From positions 124,001 through 188,000 of the forward strand of contig NZ_AUGM01000004.1 in the NCBI RefSeq assembly GCF_000422665.1: a stretch of 64,000 nt of DNA. Direction: 5' to 3'. Below, piece after piece: positions 1 to 8,689 of the stretch. This DNA comes from Ferrimonas senticii DSM 18821 (GTDB lineage Bacteria; Pseudomonadota; Gammaproteobacteria; Enterobacterales; Shewanellaceae). Each line of letters begins with the position of its first letter. The first letter of the stretch is position 1. A model generated the notes under the pieces. The model ran no database searches. It worked only from the letters and a program-made list of their open reading frames with translations, and was not told the DNA's origin. Both the position numbers and the translations under genes were made by a program.

Positions 1-708
1 AAAGCGATCGCAGGGGCCGAGCCGCAGCAGCTGTTATCTCACCCCAATCGTCACCTTAATTTGATTGTCTGTCGTGGCAAGGGCATTGCGGCGAGTGAGC
101 ATCGTGGCGTAGCGACCTTGGCTGCGGCCTGCACTATGGCGTTAAACCTGCTTGGCCGCGAGCAATTGGGCTGGCTATGGCAGCGCTGGGTACTGCATGC
201 CAAGGCGGATAGCCCCTTTATCGGCATGCGCGATCTGCTAACCCACAACACCCAATTGACCGCTGACGGTTTGCTGGACGCGATGTTGGCTACCGGGAGC
301 ATCCCGGTAGTGCTGCGAGGGGTTGCTGATCTGCCTAATACTGAACCGGGTTACTACTACGATGGCGGGGTCACCGATTACCACTTGGATCTGCCGGCAC
401 TGACTCAAGGTGGTTTAAGCCTGTATCCGCATTTCTATCCATATGCTGCGCCAGGTTGGTTTGATAAGTCGTTGCCATGGCGCCGCGCCAAGGGCAATTT
501 CCGTAAGGTGGTGATGTTGGTACCAAGCGCCGAGTTTGTGGCGCAGTTACCCGACGGGCGGCTGCCGGATCGACATGATTTCGCCAAAATGGATAACGCC
601 ACCCGGATCGACCGCTGGCAGCGTTCCGTGGAACTGGGCGAGCAGTTGATCGATGCCTTTGAGCAGCTGCGGCAAGATCCGAGCAAAGCCATGATTACGC
701 TGAAGTGA
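1..708 (+). CDS. Patatin-like phospholipase family protein, C-terminal part (5' end outside window)
   Basis: The reading frame is open from base 1, so the true start lies upstream of the window. The visible 235 residues contain a YYYDGGVTDYHLDLP segment, which resembles the DG[GA] motif carrying the catalytic Asp of the patatin Ser-Asp dyad; the GXSXG serine motif would lie in the missing part. Patatins are lipid acyl hydrolases. The frame ends with TGA at 706-708, followed by a short gap with a Fur box. Assignment is by motif and general resemblance; another alpha/beta hydrolase is possible. Confidence 0.6.
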   Translation, partial: KAIAGAEPQQLLSHPNRHLNLIVCRGKGIAASEHRGVATLAAACTMALNLLGREQLGWLWQRWVLHAKADSPFIGMRDLLTHNTQLTADGLLDAMLATGSIPVVLRGVADLPNTEPGYYYDGGVTDYHLDLPALTQGGLSLYPHFYPYAAPGWFDKSLPWRRAKGNFRKVVMLVPSAEFVAQLPDGRLPDRHDFAKMDNATRIDRWQRSVELGEQLIDAFEQLRQDPSKAMITLK

Positions 709-756
709 CGTTGGTTTTTTAGATGACGCTGTTCGGCATTTTTAAGTTGATATGCA

Positions 757-775
757 AATGATAATTGTTATCATT
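757..775. promoter_or_regulatory. Fur box
   Basis: AATGATAATTGTTATCATT is a near-perfect 9-1-9 inverted repeat with one mismatch between arms and matches the classic gammaproteobacterial Fur operator closely. It lies about 30 bp upstream of the DUF2061 start, so iron repression of that gene is inferred. Confidence 0.8.
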
Positions 776-806
776 AAATCAACTTCCGAATGATATCGAG
801 GCTCCC

Positions 807-1010
807 ATGCTGAAAACCGCGACCTTTGCCGTAATGCATTTTTCTATCGCCTTTGCCGTGGCGTATCTGTTGACTGGCAGCGTGATGATTGGCGGCCTAG
901 TGGCAATCGTTGAACCGGCGGTAAATACCGTTGGTTACTTTTTCCACGAGAAACTGTGGCGTCGTTTGGAGCAGCGAAAGTCTGCGCCAGCTCTCCTCAC
1001 AACTGCTTAG
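807..1010 (+). CDS. DUF2061 small membrane protein
   Basis: A 67-residue protein that matches the DUF2061 family pattern: two hydrophobic segments (about residues 5-20 and 22-40), the second containing VEPAVNTVGYFFHEKLW, typical of the family. The function of DUF2061 is unknown. ATG 807 is chosen because it follows a GAG stretch and removes an unlikely N-terminal extension that would run through the Fur box. The Fur box directly upstream suggests expression under iron limitation. Confidence 0.8.
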   Translation: MLKTATFAVMHFSIAFAVAYLLTGSVMIGGLVAIVEPAVNTVGYFFHEKLWRRLEQRKSAPALLTTA

Positions 1011-1097
1011 ACGCGAGCCGTTGAACACTAACTACACTTAGCTTTATGAAATGCGCGCCCGCAGTTGGGCGCGAGCGTCCTTTGTGTAGGAGGTGCC

Positions 1098-1685
1098 ATG
1101 AATCGAGTCGACGCCGTATTGTTGCCCATCGACACGCCCGTGCTGCCAAAAGGCCGTAAGGCGCTAAAGATTGTTACCCCTGGGCAATTGCGCCGGCTGG
1201 CGGAGTGTTTGCAACATCCGCAGCCGTGGTTGGTGGTTTGCATGAACCGCGATGACGACAATCCGCTGCCGTGTTACCCATTGGCGACTCGGGTGGCGAT
1301 CACCGATTTTTACAGTTTGGATGATGGCACCTTAACGGTGGTTGTTGAGGGTCAACAGAAGGTGCGGATCTCCGACGTTTGGGCGGAAGCCGATGGCGTT
1401 TGGATGGGCAAGGTGCTTCCAGTGCCGAATTGGCCACAGCGGCCATTGGAGCAAACCTACGAGATGGTCGGCACCGCGTTGGAACGGTTGTATGAGCAAG
1501 AGCCGAAACTTGGCGATCTCTATCCTAATCCCGATCTGCAAGACGCCAGTTGGATATCCCAGCGCTGGTTGGAAGTGCTACCGTTGATGGAGAAAGACAA
1601 GCAGATGCTGATGGCACAGCCGGATTGTCGCAAGACCATGCGTTATGTGCTGCAACTGATTATGTCCAAGCAGGAAGCGGAATAG
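1098..1685 (+). CDS. LON peptidase substrate-binding domain protein
   Basis: A 195-residue protein equivalent to the N-terminal domain of Lon protease only: the start MNRVDAVLLPIDTPVLPKG (residues 1-19) and the segment YPLATRVAITDFYSLDDGTL are typical. No AAA+ or protease domain follows, so it is a stand-alone LON-domain protein of the kind annotated in Shewanella and Vibrio; its role is not established. ATG 1098 follows a strong AGGAGG ribosome site. A rho-independent terminator follows. Confidence 0.8.
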   Translation: MNRVDAVLLPIDTPVLPKGRKALKIVTPGQLRRLAECLQHPQPWLVVCMNRDDDNPLPCYPLATRVAITDFYSLDDGTLTVVVEGQQKVRISDVWAEADGVWMGKVLPVPNWPQRPLEQTYEMVGTALERLYEQEPKLGDLYPNPDLQDASWISQRWLEVLPLMEKDKQMLMAQPDCRKTMRYVLQLIMSKQEAE

Positions 1686-1728
1686 CCCGATCTCCTTGCC
1701 ACAGTCGCATTGCATCAGTGCGATAGCA

Positions 1729-1764
1729 AAAGAGCAGCCAATGAGCTGCTCTTTGTGGTTTTTT
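1729..1764 (+). terminator. Rho-independent terminator after LON-domain gene
   Basis: A 10-bp perfect stem (1729-1738 with 1745-1754) with a 6-base loop, followed by a G/T-rich run containing six T. It separates the gene from the convergent ABC operon. Confidence 0.75.
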
Positions 1765-1771
1765 GGGGGGC

Positions 1772-2998
1772 TCACTCGTAACGGAGCGCTTCGATGGGAT
1801 CGAGATTGGCGGCCTTGTAGGCCGGATAAAAGCCAAAGCCGACGCCGATCACCGCGGTGGCGGCAATGCTGATCAGCATGATGGTGGGCGACAGTGCCAT
1901 ACTGAAGCCAAATAAGTGCTCTAGTAGCAACAGCGCTGCTACTGACAACAGCAAGCCGATAATCGCGCCGACCAAACAGAGCACCACGCTTTCAATCAAA
2001 AACTGCCACAAGATGTGTTTGGGTTTGGCGCCAACCGCCATCCGCAGGCCAATTTCGCGGGTGCGCTCGGTGACGCTGACCAGCATGATGTTCATCACCC
2101 CGATGCCGCCGACCAGCAACGACACCGCCGCCACCCCAGCCAGCAAGCTGGCAAATACCTTGTTGGCGTTGGCGCGAGTCGCCAACATCGCCGACAGATC
2201 CATCACCGAGAACGGGTTCGGTTGATCGGCACCGATGCGATGACGTTGCGCCAGCAGGCGCTCAAGCTCGTCACTAACGTAAGCCATATCGTCGGCGGCA
2301 ATCACAGACACCACCAGCAGTTTGACCCGATTAATGTCGCTGCCGCTAAAACCGATAACGCGGCGGTTGGCGGTGGTGAGTGGCATGATCAAGGTGTCGT
2401 CTTGGTCGCTGCCGCGCATATCTTGGCCTTTGGCTTTGAGCAAGCCGATGATCTGCAGCGGCACCCGATTGACGCGGATGGTTTGACCGACGGCCAACTC
2501 TGGATCGCCGAACAGTTCGGTGGCGACGGTACGGCCAATGAGGGTCACCTTAGCGGCACTTTTCAGTTCGCTTTCGCTAAAGGGACGGCCCAGTTCCAGT
2601 TGGTGATTATTGGCAATTAACAGATCGGTATTGCCGCCTTCAATTGAGGTATTCCAGTTCTGATTGCCCCAAACCGCTTGGGCTTGGCCACGAACCGAGG
2701 CGCCAACCGCGGCGATCTCCGGCAGTTCTCGGCGAATGGCATCGGCGTCGGCCAGAGTTAGCTTATTGACGCTGCCGGCCGCGCCTTGCACGCCGGTGTT
2801 GCTGACTGCACTGGTGCGCACCATCAATAGGTTGGTCCCTAGACTGGCGATCTGTTTATCCACTTCACGTTGCGCGCCTTCACCAAGGGCAAACATGATC
2901 ACCACGGCACTGATGCCGATGATGATCCCAAGGGTGGTTAAGATTGAGCGCAGTAAGTTACGCCGCAGCGATAACAGCGCGGTTTCAATTAAGATCAT
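1772..2998 (-). CDS. MacB-like ABC transporter permease (FtsX/MacB-PCD)
   Basis: A 408-residue permease: N-terminal TM helix (LLRSILTTLGIIIGISAVVIM), a large periplasmic MacB-type core (about residues 45-255), then three C-terminal TM helices with the FtsX motif SVTERTREIGLRMAVGA. Together with the next two genes it forms a MacA-MacB-type efflux system, but with the ATPase as a separate protein rather than fused as in E. coli MacB. Its start overlaps the ATPase stop. The substrate is unknown; macrolides, peptides or lipopeptides are known for relatives. Confidence 0.9.
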   Translation of the reverse strand: MILIETALLSLRRNLLRSILTTLGIIIGISAVVIMFALGEGAQREVDKQIASLGTNLLMVRTSAVSNTGVQGAAGSVNKLTLADADAIRRELPEIAAVGASVRGQAQAVWGNQNWNTSIEGGNTDLLIANNHQLELGRPFSESELKSAAKVTLIGRTVATELFGDPELAVGQTIRVNRVPLQIIGLLKAKGQDMRGSDQDDTLIMPLTTANRRVIGFSGSDINRVKLLVVSVIAADDMAYVSDELERLLAQRHRIGADQPNPFSVMDLSAMLATRANANKVFASLLAGVAAVSLLVGGIGVMNIMLVSVTERTREIGLRMAVGAKPKHILWQFLIESVVLCLVGAIIGLLLSVAALLLLEHLFGFSMALSPTIMLISIAATAVIGVGFGFYPAYKAANLDPIEALRYE

Positions 2999-3681
2999 CA
3001 GCTTGCCTCCGGCAACTGCAGTTGGCCATCGCGAACGGTGATGATCCGATCCGCTTGGGCGGCGACCTCGGCTTCATGGGTGACCAGCACCACGGTGTGG
3101 CCGCGTTGATTGAGCTGGCGAAACAGCGCCATGATCTCCGCCGAGGTTTTGCTGTCGAGCGCGCCGGTCGGTTCGTCTGCCAGCAAAATATCTGGGCGGT
3201 TGATCAGCGCTCGGGCAATCGCCACCCGTTGCTGCTGCCCCCCAGAAAGTTGGCTCGGGTGGTTTTGCAGCTTGTCCGCCAATCCCACCAGTTCCAAGCA
3301 TTCGCGGGCCCGTTGTTCGGCGTCGTTAAGCCGTTGCTCGGCATACATCAGCGGCATCTTGACGTTATCCAAGGCTGAGGTTCGCGGCAGCAGATGAAAC
3401 TGCTGAAACACAAAGCCGATATGATCCCGTCGTAGGGTCGCCAACTGATTGCGATCCATGCCGCTGGTGGCGGTGCCAAGAATCGACAGCTCACCAGCCT
3501 CGGCGGTCATCAGGCAGCCAATCAGGTTCATTAAGGTCGATTTGCCTGAGCCAGAGGGGCCGATGATCGCCACCATCTCCCCCCGCTCAATGGTCAGGTT
3601 GATGTCATTCAGCACCTGAAATCGTTCACCGGCCATCGGAAAGCTGTGGCTGATGGCGCGGCACTCGATGGCGGCGGTCAT
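2998..3681 (-). CDS. ABC transporter ATP-binding protein (LolD/MacB-type)
   Basis: A 227-residue ATPase with Walker A GPSGSGKS (about residues 41-48), Q-loop [10 protein letters not shown], signature [15 protein letters not shown], Walker [13 protein letters not shown] and H-loop VTHE. It energises the adjacent MacB-like permease. Its ATG overlaps the stop of the upstream adaptor gene by 4 nt and its stop touches the permease start, so the three genes are translationally coupled. Confidence 0.93.
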   Translation of the reverse strand: MTAAIECRAISHSFPMAGERFQVLNDINLTIERGEMVAIIGPSGSGKSTLMNLIGCLMTAEAGELSILGTATSGMDRNQLATLRRDHIGFVFQQFHLLPRTSALDNVKMPLMYAEQRLNDAEQRARECLELVGLADKLQNHPSQLSGGQQQRVAIARALINRPDILLADEPTGALDSKTSAEIMALFRQLNQRGHTVVLVTHEAEVAAQADRIITVRDGQLQLPEAS

Positions 3682-5051
3682 GACTTCACCTGTTTGATCT
3701 GGGTGATCACTTCGGTGCCGGTTAAATCTGGTGCCAAGATGGCGGTGTAGTCGTTATCCGCCAGCCCTAATTGCACCTCGACAATCTGCGGTTGGCCATC
3801 TTTAAGCAGCTGCAACTGGCCTAACTTCAGCTCGCCCCGTTGCAACTGTTGATAACGGTGCAACTGCTCTGGCGTCAGCACTTCGGCGGTCAGTTGCTCC
3901 ATTCGTTGTTTCATCTGGGCACGGCCACCTTTAGCCATCGGATTGCCCGGTTGCGGCATGCCATCCCGCAGGTCTTGCTGTTGCTGCTCTGATAATCCGA
4001 GCTGCTCGGCGAACGCTAATGGCCCCCGGGCTTTGCCTTTGGCATCGCTGCTGGTGCTGCGGGCGGTTAAGCGCAGGGCGCTGTTGGGCACGCGCTGAAT
4101 GCCGGCCAGATTATCAATCTGAATATCGAGATTGGCGGTCATCCCCGGCAGCAGCTGGTTGGCGGGATTATTGGCATTGATGATCACGGTGTAGCTGATC
4201 ACCCCAGAATTGGACTGCGGCGCACGGCGGATCTGACTCACTTGGCCACGAAACGGTTGGTCAGGGAAGGCATCAACGGTGAAGTTGACCCGCTGTTTTA
4301 AGGCGATTTGGCCGATGTCGGACTCATCGATGTAGGCTTCGATCTCCATCTGGGCTAAGTCTTTGGCCAAGGTAAACAGCTCTGGGGTGTTGTAACTGGA
4401 GGCCACGGTTTGCCCGGCTTCGATGGTGCGGTCAATTACGAAACCGCTGATAGGGGCGCGGATCTCGGTGCGGTCCAGTTGGATTTGCGCTTGCTGCAAG
4501 CTGGCCAGATTACTGGCTTTGGTGGCGGCCAGTGCCTGCAACTGCGCTTGTGCCTGTTGCAGTAGTAGTTGCTGTTGTCCCAGGCTGGTGGCCAGCTGAT
4601 CCAGCTCTTCTTCGGAAATGTTATTGCTGCGCTTAAGGCCCTCGCCACGGCTGAGATCGCGCTCGGCCTTGGCCAAGTCCAACTTGGCTTGGTCGATGCT
4701 GATCGCTTGTAAGGCGATGTCGGCCTCGGTCCGTTGCAGTTGTGCTTGCGCTTGCGCTACTTGGGCAGCAAAAGTGCGATCGTCGATTTTCGCCAGCAGT
4801 TGGTTTTGGCTGACGCTGTCATTGAAATCCACCAGCACTTCGGTGATTTGACCGGACAGTTGCGAGCCGACGACGACGTCATCAACCGCCGCTAAGGTGC
4901 CGGTGGCGCTGACGCTTTTATTGATGCTGCCGCGCTCGATGGTGGCGGTACGGTATTCAAATTGGGCGGTGGCTTGAGTCGGGCGGCTTTGTTGCCATGC
5001 CAGCGCGGCTACGGCGCTCAGCACGATGCCTGCAACAAGGGTCTTTTTCAT
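3678..5051 (-). CDS. MacA-like periplasmic adaptor (membrane fusion protein)
   Basis: A 457-residue protein with an N-terminal signal anchor (residues 4-19), a biotinyl-lipoyl-like domain (about 45-95), a long alpha-helical hairpin rich in Q and A (about 95-190), a second lipoyl half (RAPISGFVIDRTIEAGQ) and beta-barrel domains. It would link the inner-membrane ABC pump to an outer-membrane channel; no TolC gene is nearby. An unusual polar helical segment (about residues 345-420, LSEQQQQDLRDGMPQPG and following) sits within the C-terminal part. First gene of the operon. Confidence 0.9.
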   Translation of the reverse strand: MKKTLVAGIVLSAVAALAWQQSRPTQATAQFEYRTATIERGSINKSVSATGTLAAVDDVVVGSQLSGQITEVLVDFNDSVSQNQLLAKIDDRTFAAQVAQAQAQLQRTEADIALQAISIDQAKLDLAKAERDLSRGEGLKRSNNISEEELDQLATSLGQQQLLLQQAQAQLQALAATKASNLASLQQAQIQLDRTEIRAPISGFVIDRTIEAGQTVASSYNTPELFTLAKDLAQMEIEAYIDESDIGQIALKQRVNFTVDAFPDQPFRGQVSQIRRAPQSNSGVISYTVIINANNPANQLLPGMTANLDIQIDNLAGIQRVPNSALRLTARSTSSDAKGKARGPLAFAEQLGLSEQQQQDLRDGMPQPGNPMAKGGRAQMKQRMEQLTAEVLTPEQLHRYQQLQRGELKLGQLQLLKDGQPQIVEVQLGLADNDYTAILAPDLTGTEVITQIKQVKS

Positions 5052-5180
5052 AGGAACAGCTCGGACAGAAACAGTAGAGCTATTGTGCGCTGTCGGGTTT
5101 CGGCGCTGAATCGACTTTGCAGAGATTTACTTTAAAGGGGGCTGGCGGTGAGTTTGGCTTAGGGCGGAGTGTCATCAGCG

Positions 5181-5212
5181 CCCCTTTAGCGCGATGGAAC
5201 ACGCTAAAGGGG
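5181..5212 (-). terminator. Inverted repeat, possible terminator of the superoxide reductase-like gene
   Basis: An 11-bp perfect stem (5181-5191 with 5202-5212) around a 10-base loop, 8 bp downstream of the stop codon. There is no clear T-run on either strand, so termination is inferred only from position and stem strength. Confidence 0.45.
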
Positions 5213-5219
5213 CAGCGGA

Positions 5220-5633
5220 TTAGGCGACAGCTTCGGCAACCCAAGCGTCGTGCAGGTTGCACAGGCTGACGGCGTAGATCTTGCCTTGGTAGCCTTTCAG
5301 ATCGTGCTGAGACACCGGCTTGTCACCGTTTTTCAGGCTAAATACGGTTTCGCTTAGCAGCTCCATCTGTTCGTTAAACAGGGTGTGCTTAACGATGTAG
5401 TGGGCTTCGGTCATCGCATGTTTGGTGGTGACGGTCGCGATCCCCTTGGTGATTTCTACCTTCGGCAGGTGGCCGCCAGCCTTGCCCTGCCAGCGCCCTT
5501 GCTGCTCGGCGGTAAAGTACGCCATGCCGGCAAAATTAACGGTGTTGGCGTTGGTTGCCGCAGCCACTTGGCTTGGCAGCAATAGCGCAGCAGAGGAAAC
5601 CGCACCCAGTTTAATGAAATCACGACGTTGCAT
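5220..5633 (-). CDS. Tat-exported desulfoferrodoxin/superoxide reductase-like protein
   Basis: A 137-residue protein with a twin-arginine signal (QRRDFIKLGAVSSAALLLPS, then an A-rich cleavage region near residue 26), followed by a desulfoferrodoxin iron-binding (SORL) domain. The expected Fe(His)4(Cys) ligands can be placed: His in GGHLPKVEI, His in TTKHAM, His in EAHYIVKH, and Cys and His in CNLHDAW. The N-terminal desulforedoxin FeS4 domain is absent, so it is the neelaredoxin-like, one-iron class. Superoxide reductases reduce superoxide to peroxide. A Tat signal implies folding with iron in the cytoplasm and action in the periplasm. Monocistronic. Confidence 0.85.
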   Translation of the reverse strand: MQRRDFIKLGAVSSAALLLPSQVAAATNANTVNFAGMAYFTAEQQGRWQGKAGGHLPKVEITKGIATVTTKHAMTEAHYIVKHTLFNEQMELLSETVFSLKNGDKPVSQHDLKGYQGKIYAVSLCNLHDAWVAEAVA

Positions 5634-5765
5634 CGATGGCCCTTGAATTAGTGGTTATTGGTCGGCTTTGAAGATAGATATTGTTGGCCGTGAATAATGC
5701 TAACTAACTCATGTAAAACGATTGATTTAGTTAGGCAAAATCGATTGTTCTGATGGGAATTTAAG

Positions 5766-5796
5766 ATAAAAAAATCCCACCTTGCGGTGGGATTTG
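5766..5796 (-). terminator. Rho-independent terminator of dsbD
   Basis: Read on the minus strand, AAATCCCACC GCAA GGTGGGATTT is followed directly by a T-run. It lies 20 bp after the dsbD stop. Confidence 0.85.
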
Positions 5797-5815
5797 TGGC
5801 TCGAACCGGCGGGCT

Positions 5816-7579
5816 TTAGTTGGCTAACACTTTATCTAAGTGGGCGGCGAACTTGTCGGCATTCATAAAGCCGGTCACGCGCAGATTGCCAATTTCATTG
5901 CCGTCGGTGCCGAAGAACAGCAGCGTCGGCAGACCCAACACATCGTATTGCTCATAGAACTGGCTGGTGATGTCGTTGGTGTCGGTCAGATCCGCTTGCA
6001 GGATCACCATCTGATCGGTGCGCTCAACCACCTGCGGTGCTGGGAAGGTTTGGTGCTCAAACTCTTTACAGGAGACACACCAGTCGGCGTACAGATCCAG
6101 CATCACCGGTTTGCCGGCGGCGTTGGCTATGGCCACCTCTTCGCGCAGTTGTTCAACGGTATCGATGTAGACGAACTTCAGCTGTGCATGGGCGGTTACG
6201 TCATTATTGGTGACCGCTTGGATGCCGTAACCGGCGCTGCCCAGCAGGGCTACCGACAGCGCACCGTAACGCAGCCACTTCATGGAAGACTGCTGAGTTT
6301 TGCTGTTGGCCCACAACAGGTAGCCGAACATCGCCAGACCCAGCGCCGACCACGCCAGATTCAGCCACATGCCCGGCCAGATCCGCTCCAGCATCATCAA
6401 GCTGACCGACAGCAGCAGGAAGCCGAACACGTGTTTGATGGTTTCCATCCACGCGCCAGCCCGTGGCAGCAATTTACCGCCAGAGGTGCCGATCAGCAGC
6501 AGTGGCAGGCCCATCCCCAATGACAGCGCGTACAGGGCGCTACCGCCGACCACCAGATCACCGGATTGGGCGACGTAGATAAGTACCCCAGACAGCGGCG
6601 CGGTGGTGCATGGCGAGGCCACCAGGCCGGAGATCAGCCCCATCGCAAACACCCCAGCGAATGAGCCGCCTTGCTGTTTGTTTGAAGCGATGTTCAGTTT
6701 GGTCTGCATGCTGGTTGGCAGTTGCAGTTCATAGACGCCAAACATCGACAGTGACAGCGCCACAAACAGCACCGCCAGACCGATCAGCACCGTTGGGCTT
6801 TGCAGTACCGCTTGGTATTGGGCTCCGGCGGAAGCCACCACCAAACCCAGTGCGGTGTAGGTTAACGCCATCCCTTGGACATAGGTCATCGACAGCGCAA
6901 ACGCTTTAGCACTGGAGATCTGCTTGCCGTGGCCTGCGATGATCCCGGTCAGGATTGGGTACATCGGGAACACACATGGGGTGAACGCCAATAGAATGCC
7001 CAGACCAAACAGGGTTGCCAGTACCAGCCACAGGTTTTCGCCGGCCAGCATCGCCGCGAAACCGTCTTGCTCGGTTTGGAATTCGGCGCTATCGGCTGCT
7101 GCTGGAACGGCTGTCGCCGCCGCAATCACACCATCGTTCGCCGCCACTTCGCTCAGTGGCACTTTGACCTTAGTTGGTGGGTAGCACAACACCTTATCCA
7201 AACAACCTTGGTAGGTGATGGTCAGCTCGGTACCGCTGTCGGCCTGTAGGATCGGCAGTTGCAGATTGGCATTGTTGAAGTACACCGGCAGATCACCGAA
7301 GAAATCATCGGTGTGGATGGTCGCTTCGGGGTAGACCATCTCGCCCACTTCAGCGTTGCCTTCAACCTCGACCTTAACCTTGAACTTGTCTTGGTAGAGG
7401 TAGTACTGGTCGCTGGCCATGGTGAAGTTCAACTGCAGCTGGTTACCCTGCTGATAGAAGTCGAATAGGTAAGCTTGTTCGACCGGTAAAATTTCCGGTT
7501 CATCCTTTAAAAAATCGAAATTGGCTAAGGCGCTGCTAGTGGTTAGCAGTAGCATCAGCGAAGTAAGCACTCTTTTCAT
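5816..7579 (-). CDS. dsbD: Protein-disulfide reductase DsbD
   Basis: A 587-residue inner-membrane protein. Order: signal peptide (1-18), periplasmic alpha domain with the Cys pair in CLDKVLC, eight-TM beta domain with the redox cysteines in FTPCVFPM and SPCTTAPL, and a C-terminal thioredoxin-like gamma domain with WCVSC. DsbD carries electrons from cytoplasmic thioredoxin to periplasmic DsbC/DsbG/CcmG. ATG 7579 is chosen because it yields a clear signal peptide; a longer frame would overlap cutA. It begins 2 bp after the cutA stop, the conserved cutA-dsbD order of gammaproteobacteria. Confidence 0.95.
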   Translation of the reverse strand: MKRVLTSLMLLLTTSSALANFDFLKDEPEILPVEQAYLFDFYQQGNQLQLNFTMASDQYYLYQDKFKVKVEVEGNAEVGEMVYPEATIHTDDFFGDLPVYFNNANLQLPILQADSGTELTITYQGCLDKVLCYPPTKVKVPLSEVAANDGVIAAATAVPAAADSAEFQTEQDGFAAMLAGENLWLVLATLFGLGILLAFTPCVFPMYPILTGIIAGHGKQISSAKAFALSMTYVQGMALTYTALGLVVASAGAQYQAVLQSPTVLIGLAVLFVALSLSMFGVYELQLPTSMQTKLNIASNKQQGGSFAGVFAMGLISGLVASPCTTAPLSGVLIYVAQSGDLVVGGSALYALSLGMGLPLLLIGTSGGKLLPRAGAWMETIKHVFGFLLLSVSLMMLERIWPGMWLNLAWSALGLAMFGYLLWANSKTQQSSMKWLRYGALSVALLGSAGYGIQAVTNNDVTAHAQLKFVYIDTVEQLREEVAIANAAGKPVMLDLYADWCVSCKEFEHQTFPAPQVVERTDQMVILQADLTDTNDITSQFYEQYDVLGLPTLLFFGTDGNEIGNLRVTGFMNADKFAAHLDKVLAN

Positions 7580-7581
7580 AA

Positions 7582-7896
7582 TCAGCAGTTTTGTTGTATC
7601 CATTCCAGATAGGGCTGATGTCCCCACTGCACTGGCAGGGCGAGCATCTCTGGCACTTCGTAAGGATGGTGTTGGCGTAGCCACTGTTCCACCATCGGTA
7701 ACTGGGTGCTGCGGGTTTTGATCAGCAGTTGGGTTTCTTGCTCACGACACAACTGCCCCTGCCAGTGATACAGCGAAGTGATCCCCGGCAACAGGTTTAC
7801 GCAGGCGACCAATTGTTGGTCTAGTAGGCCGCTGGCTAGCTGCTCGGCAACGCTGTCGTTGGGGCAGGTACACAACAGCACCACGGTGTTGGTCAT
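7582..7896 (-). CDS. cutA: Divalent-cation tolerance protein CutA
   Basis: A 104-residue protein with family hallmarks ACVNLLPGITSLYHWQG and LIKTRSTQLP. CutA forms a cytoplasmic trimer and was linked to copper tolerance in E. coli, but its biochemical role is unsettled. It is in an operon with dsbD. Length is normal for the family. Confidence 0.95.
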   Translation of the reverse strand: MTNTVVLLCTCPNDSVAEQLASGLLDQQLVACVNLLPGITSLYHWQGQLCREQETQLLIKTRSTQLPMVEQWLRQHHPYEVPEMLALPVQWGHQPYLEWIQQNC

Positions 7897-8091
7897 CGTT
7901 ACTAAAATTCCCGATAAGCGAGTTCAACTCACAATCTGAACATTCGGTCAGTGCCGCTGTCCAAACTGCATTGATGTGGCGCCACTGTACTGCAGATCCA
8001 AGCGTGGTACTTCGGATCGGATCCCAGTTCAGGGCGCAACTTGAAATCAGACCACCAAACCCCAATCTATGTTGCAATGGTTATGAAAAAA

Positions 8092-8676
8092 ATGAGGTCG
8101 CCGTTCGTGTTTCCACTGTTTCTGTTGTTCGCGGTAATGCCAATTGTCGAGATCTACCTGTTGATGACGGTAGGTTCGGTGCTGGGGGCGCTTAATACTG
8201 TGGCCATCGTGCTGCTGACCGCCGCGCTGGGCGCGTCACTGGTGCGCAGCCAAGGGTTAAGTACCTTGATGAATGTGCAGCGCCGCCTGAATCAGGGCGA
8301 ACTGCCGGGCATTGAGATCATGGAAGGGGTGTTGCTGGCGGTGGCCGGGGTACTGCTGGTAACCCCAGGCTTTGTGACCGATTTTATTGGTTTGCTGCTG
8401 CTGACCCCATTTACCCGCCGCTGGTTTGCCAAAGCGATGCTGGCGCGAGTACAAGTTAAAGCCGCCAATGGCAGTGCCGGTTTTGGGGCGACTTTTGGCC
8501 AAGGCGGGTTTAGCCAGGGTGGTTTTGGTCAAAGCCCATTCGAGCAAGACCCGTTTGCAGGACAAGGCGGCCGCACCTTCGATCATGAAGGGGACAGTCA
8601 TGTTGCCGCTGGGCGAGACCGCCAACTGGGTAAAGACGACGATATCATCGACGCCGATTACCGCCGCAAGGATTGA
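8092..8676 (+). CDS. fxsA: FxsA family membrane protein
   Basis: About 194 residues with three to four hydrophobic segments in the first 130 residues; PIVEIYLLMTVG, GASLVRSQG and LLVTPGFVTDFIGLLLLTPFTR are FxsA hallmarks. In E. coli the protein lessens F-exclusion of phage T7. The C-terminal tail is rich in Gly, Phe and Gln (GFGATFGQGGFSQGGFGQ), then acidic. The start is uncertain: ATGs at 8077, 8083 and 8092 are in frame and none has a good ribosome site; 8092 gives the usual family N-terminus. Confidence 0.85.
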   Translation: MRSPFVFPLFLLFAVMPIVEIYLLMTVGSVLGALNTVAIVLLTAALGASLVRSQGLSTLMNVQRRLNQGELPGIEIMEGVLLAVAGVLLVTPGFVTDFIGLLLLTPFTRRWFAKAMLARVQVKAANGSAGFGATFGQGGFSQGGFGQSPFEQDPFAGQGGRTFDHEGDSHVAAGRDRQLGKDDDIIDADYRRKD

Positions 8677-8689
8677 TGCTTAAACTAAC

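Noticed and set aside
2015-2620. Plus-strand open frame of 201 codons over the ABC permease
   Set aside because: Antisense shadow of the permease with a His/Gln-rich, non-protein-like composition.
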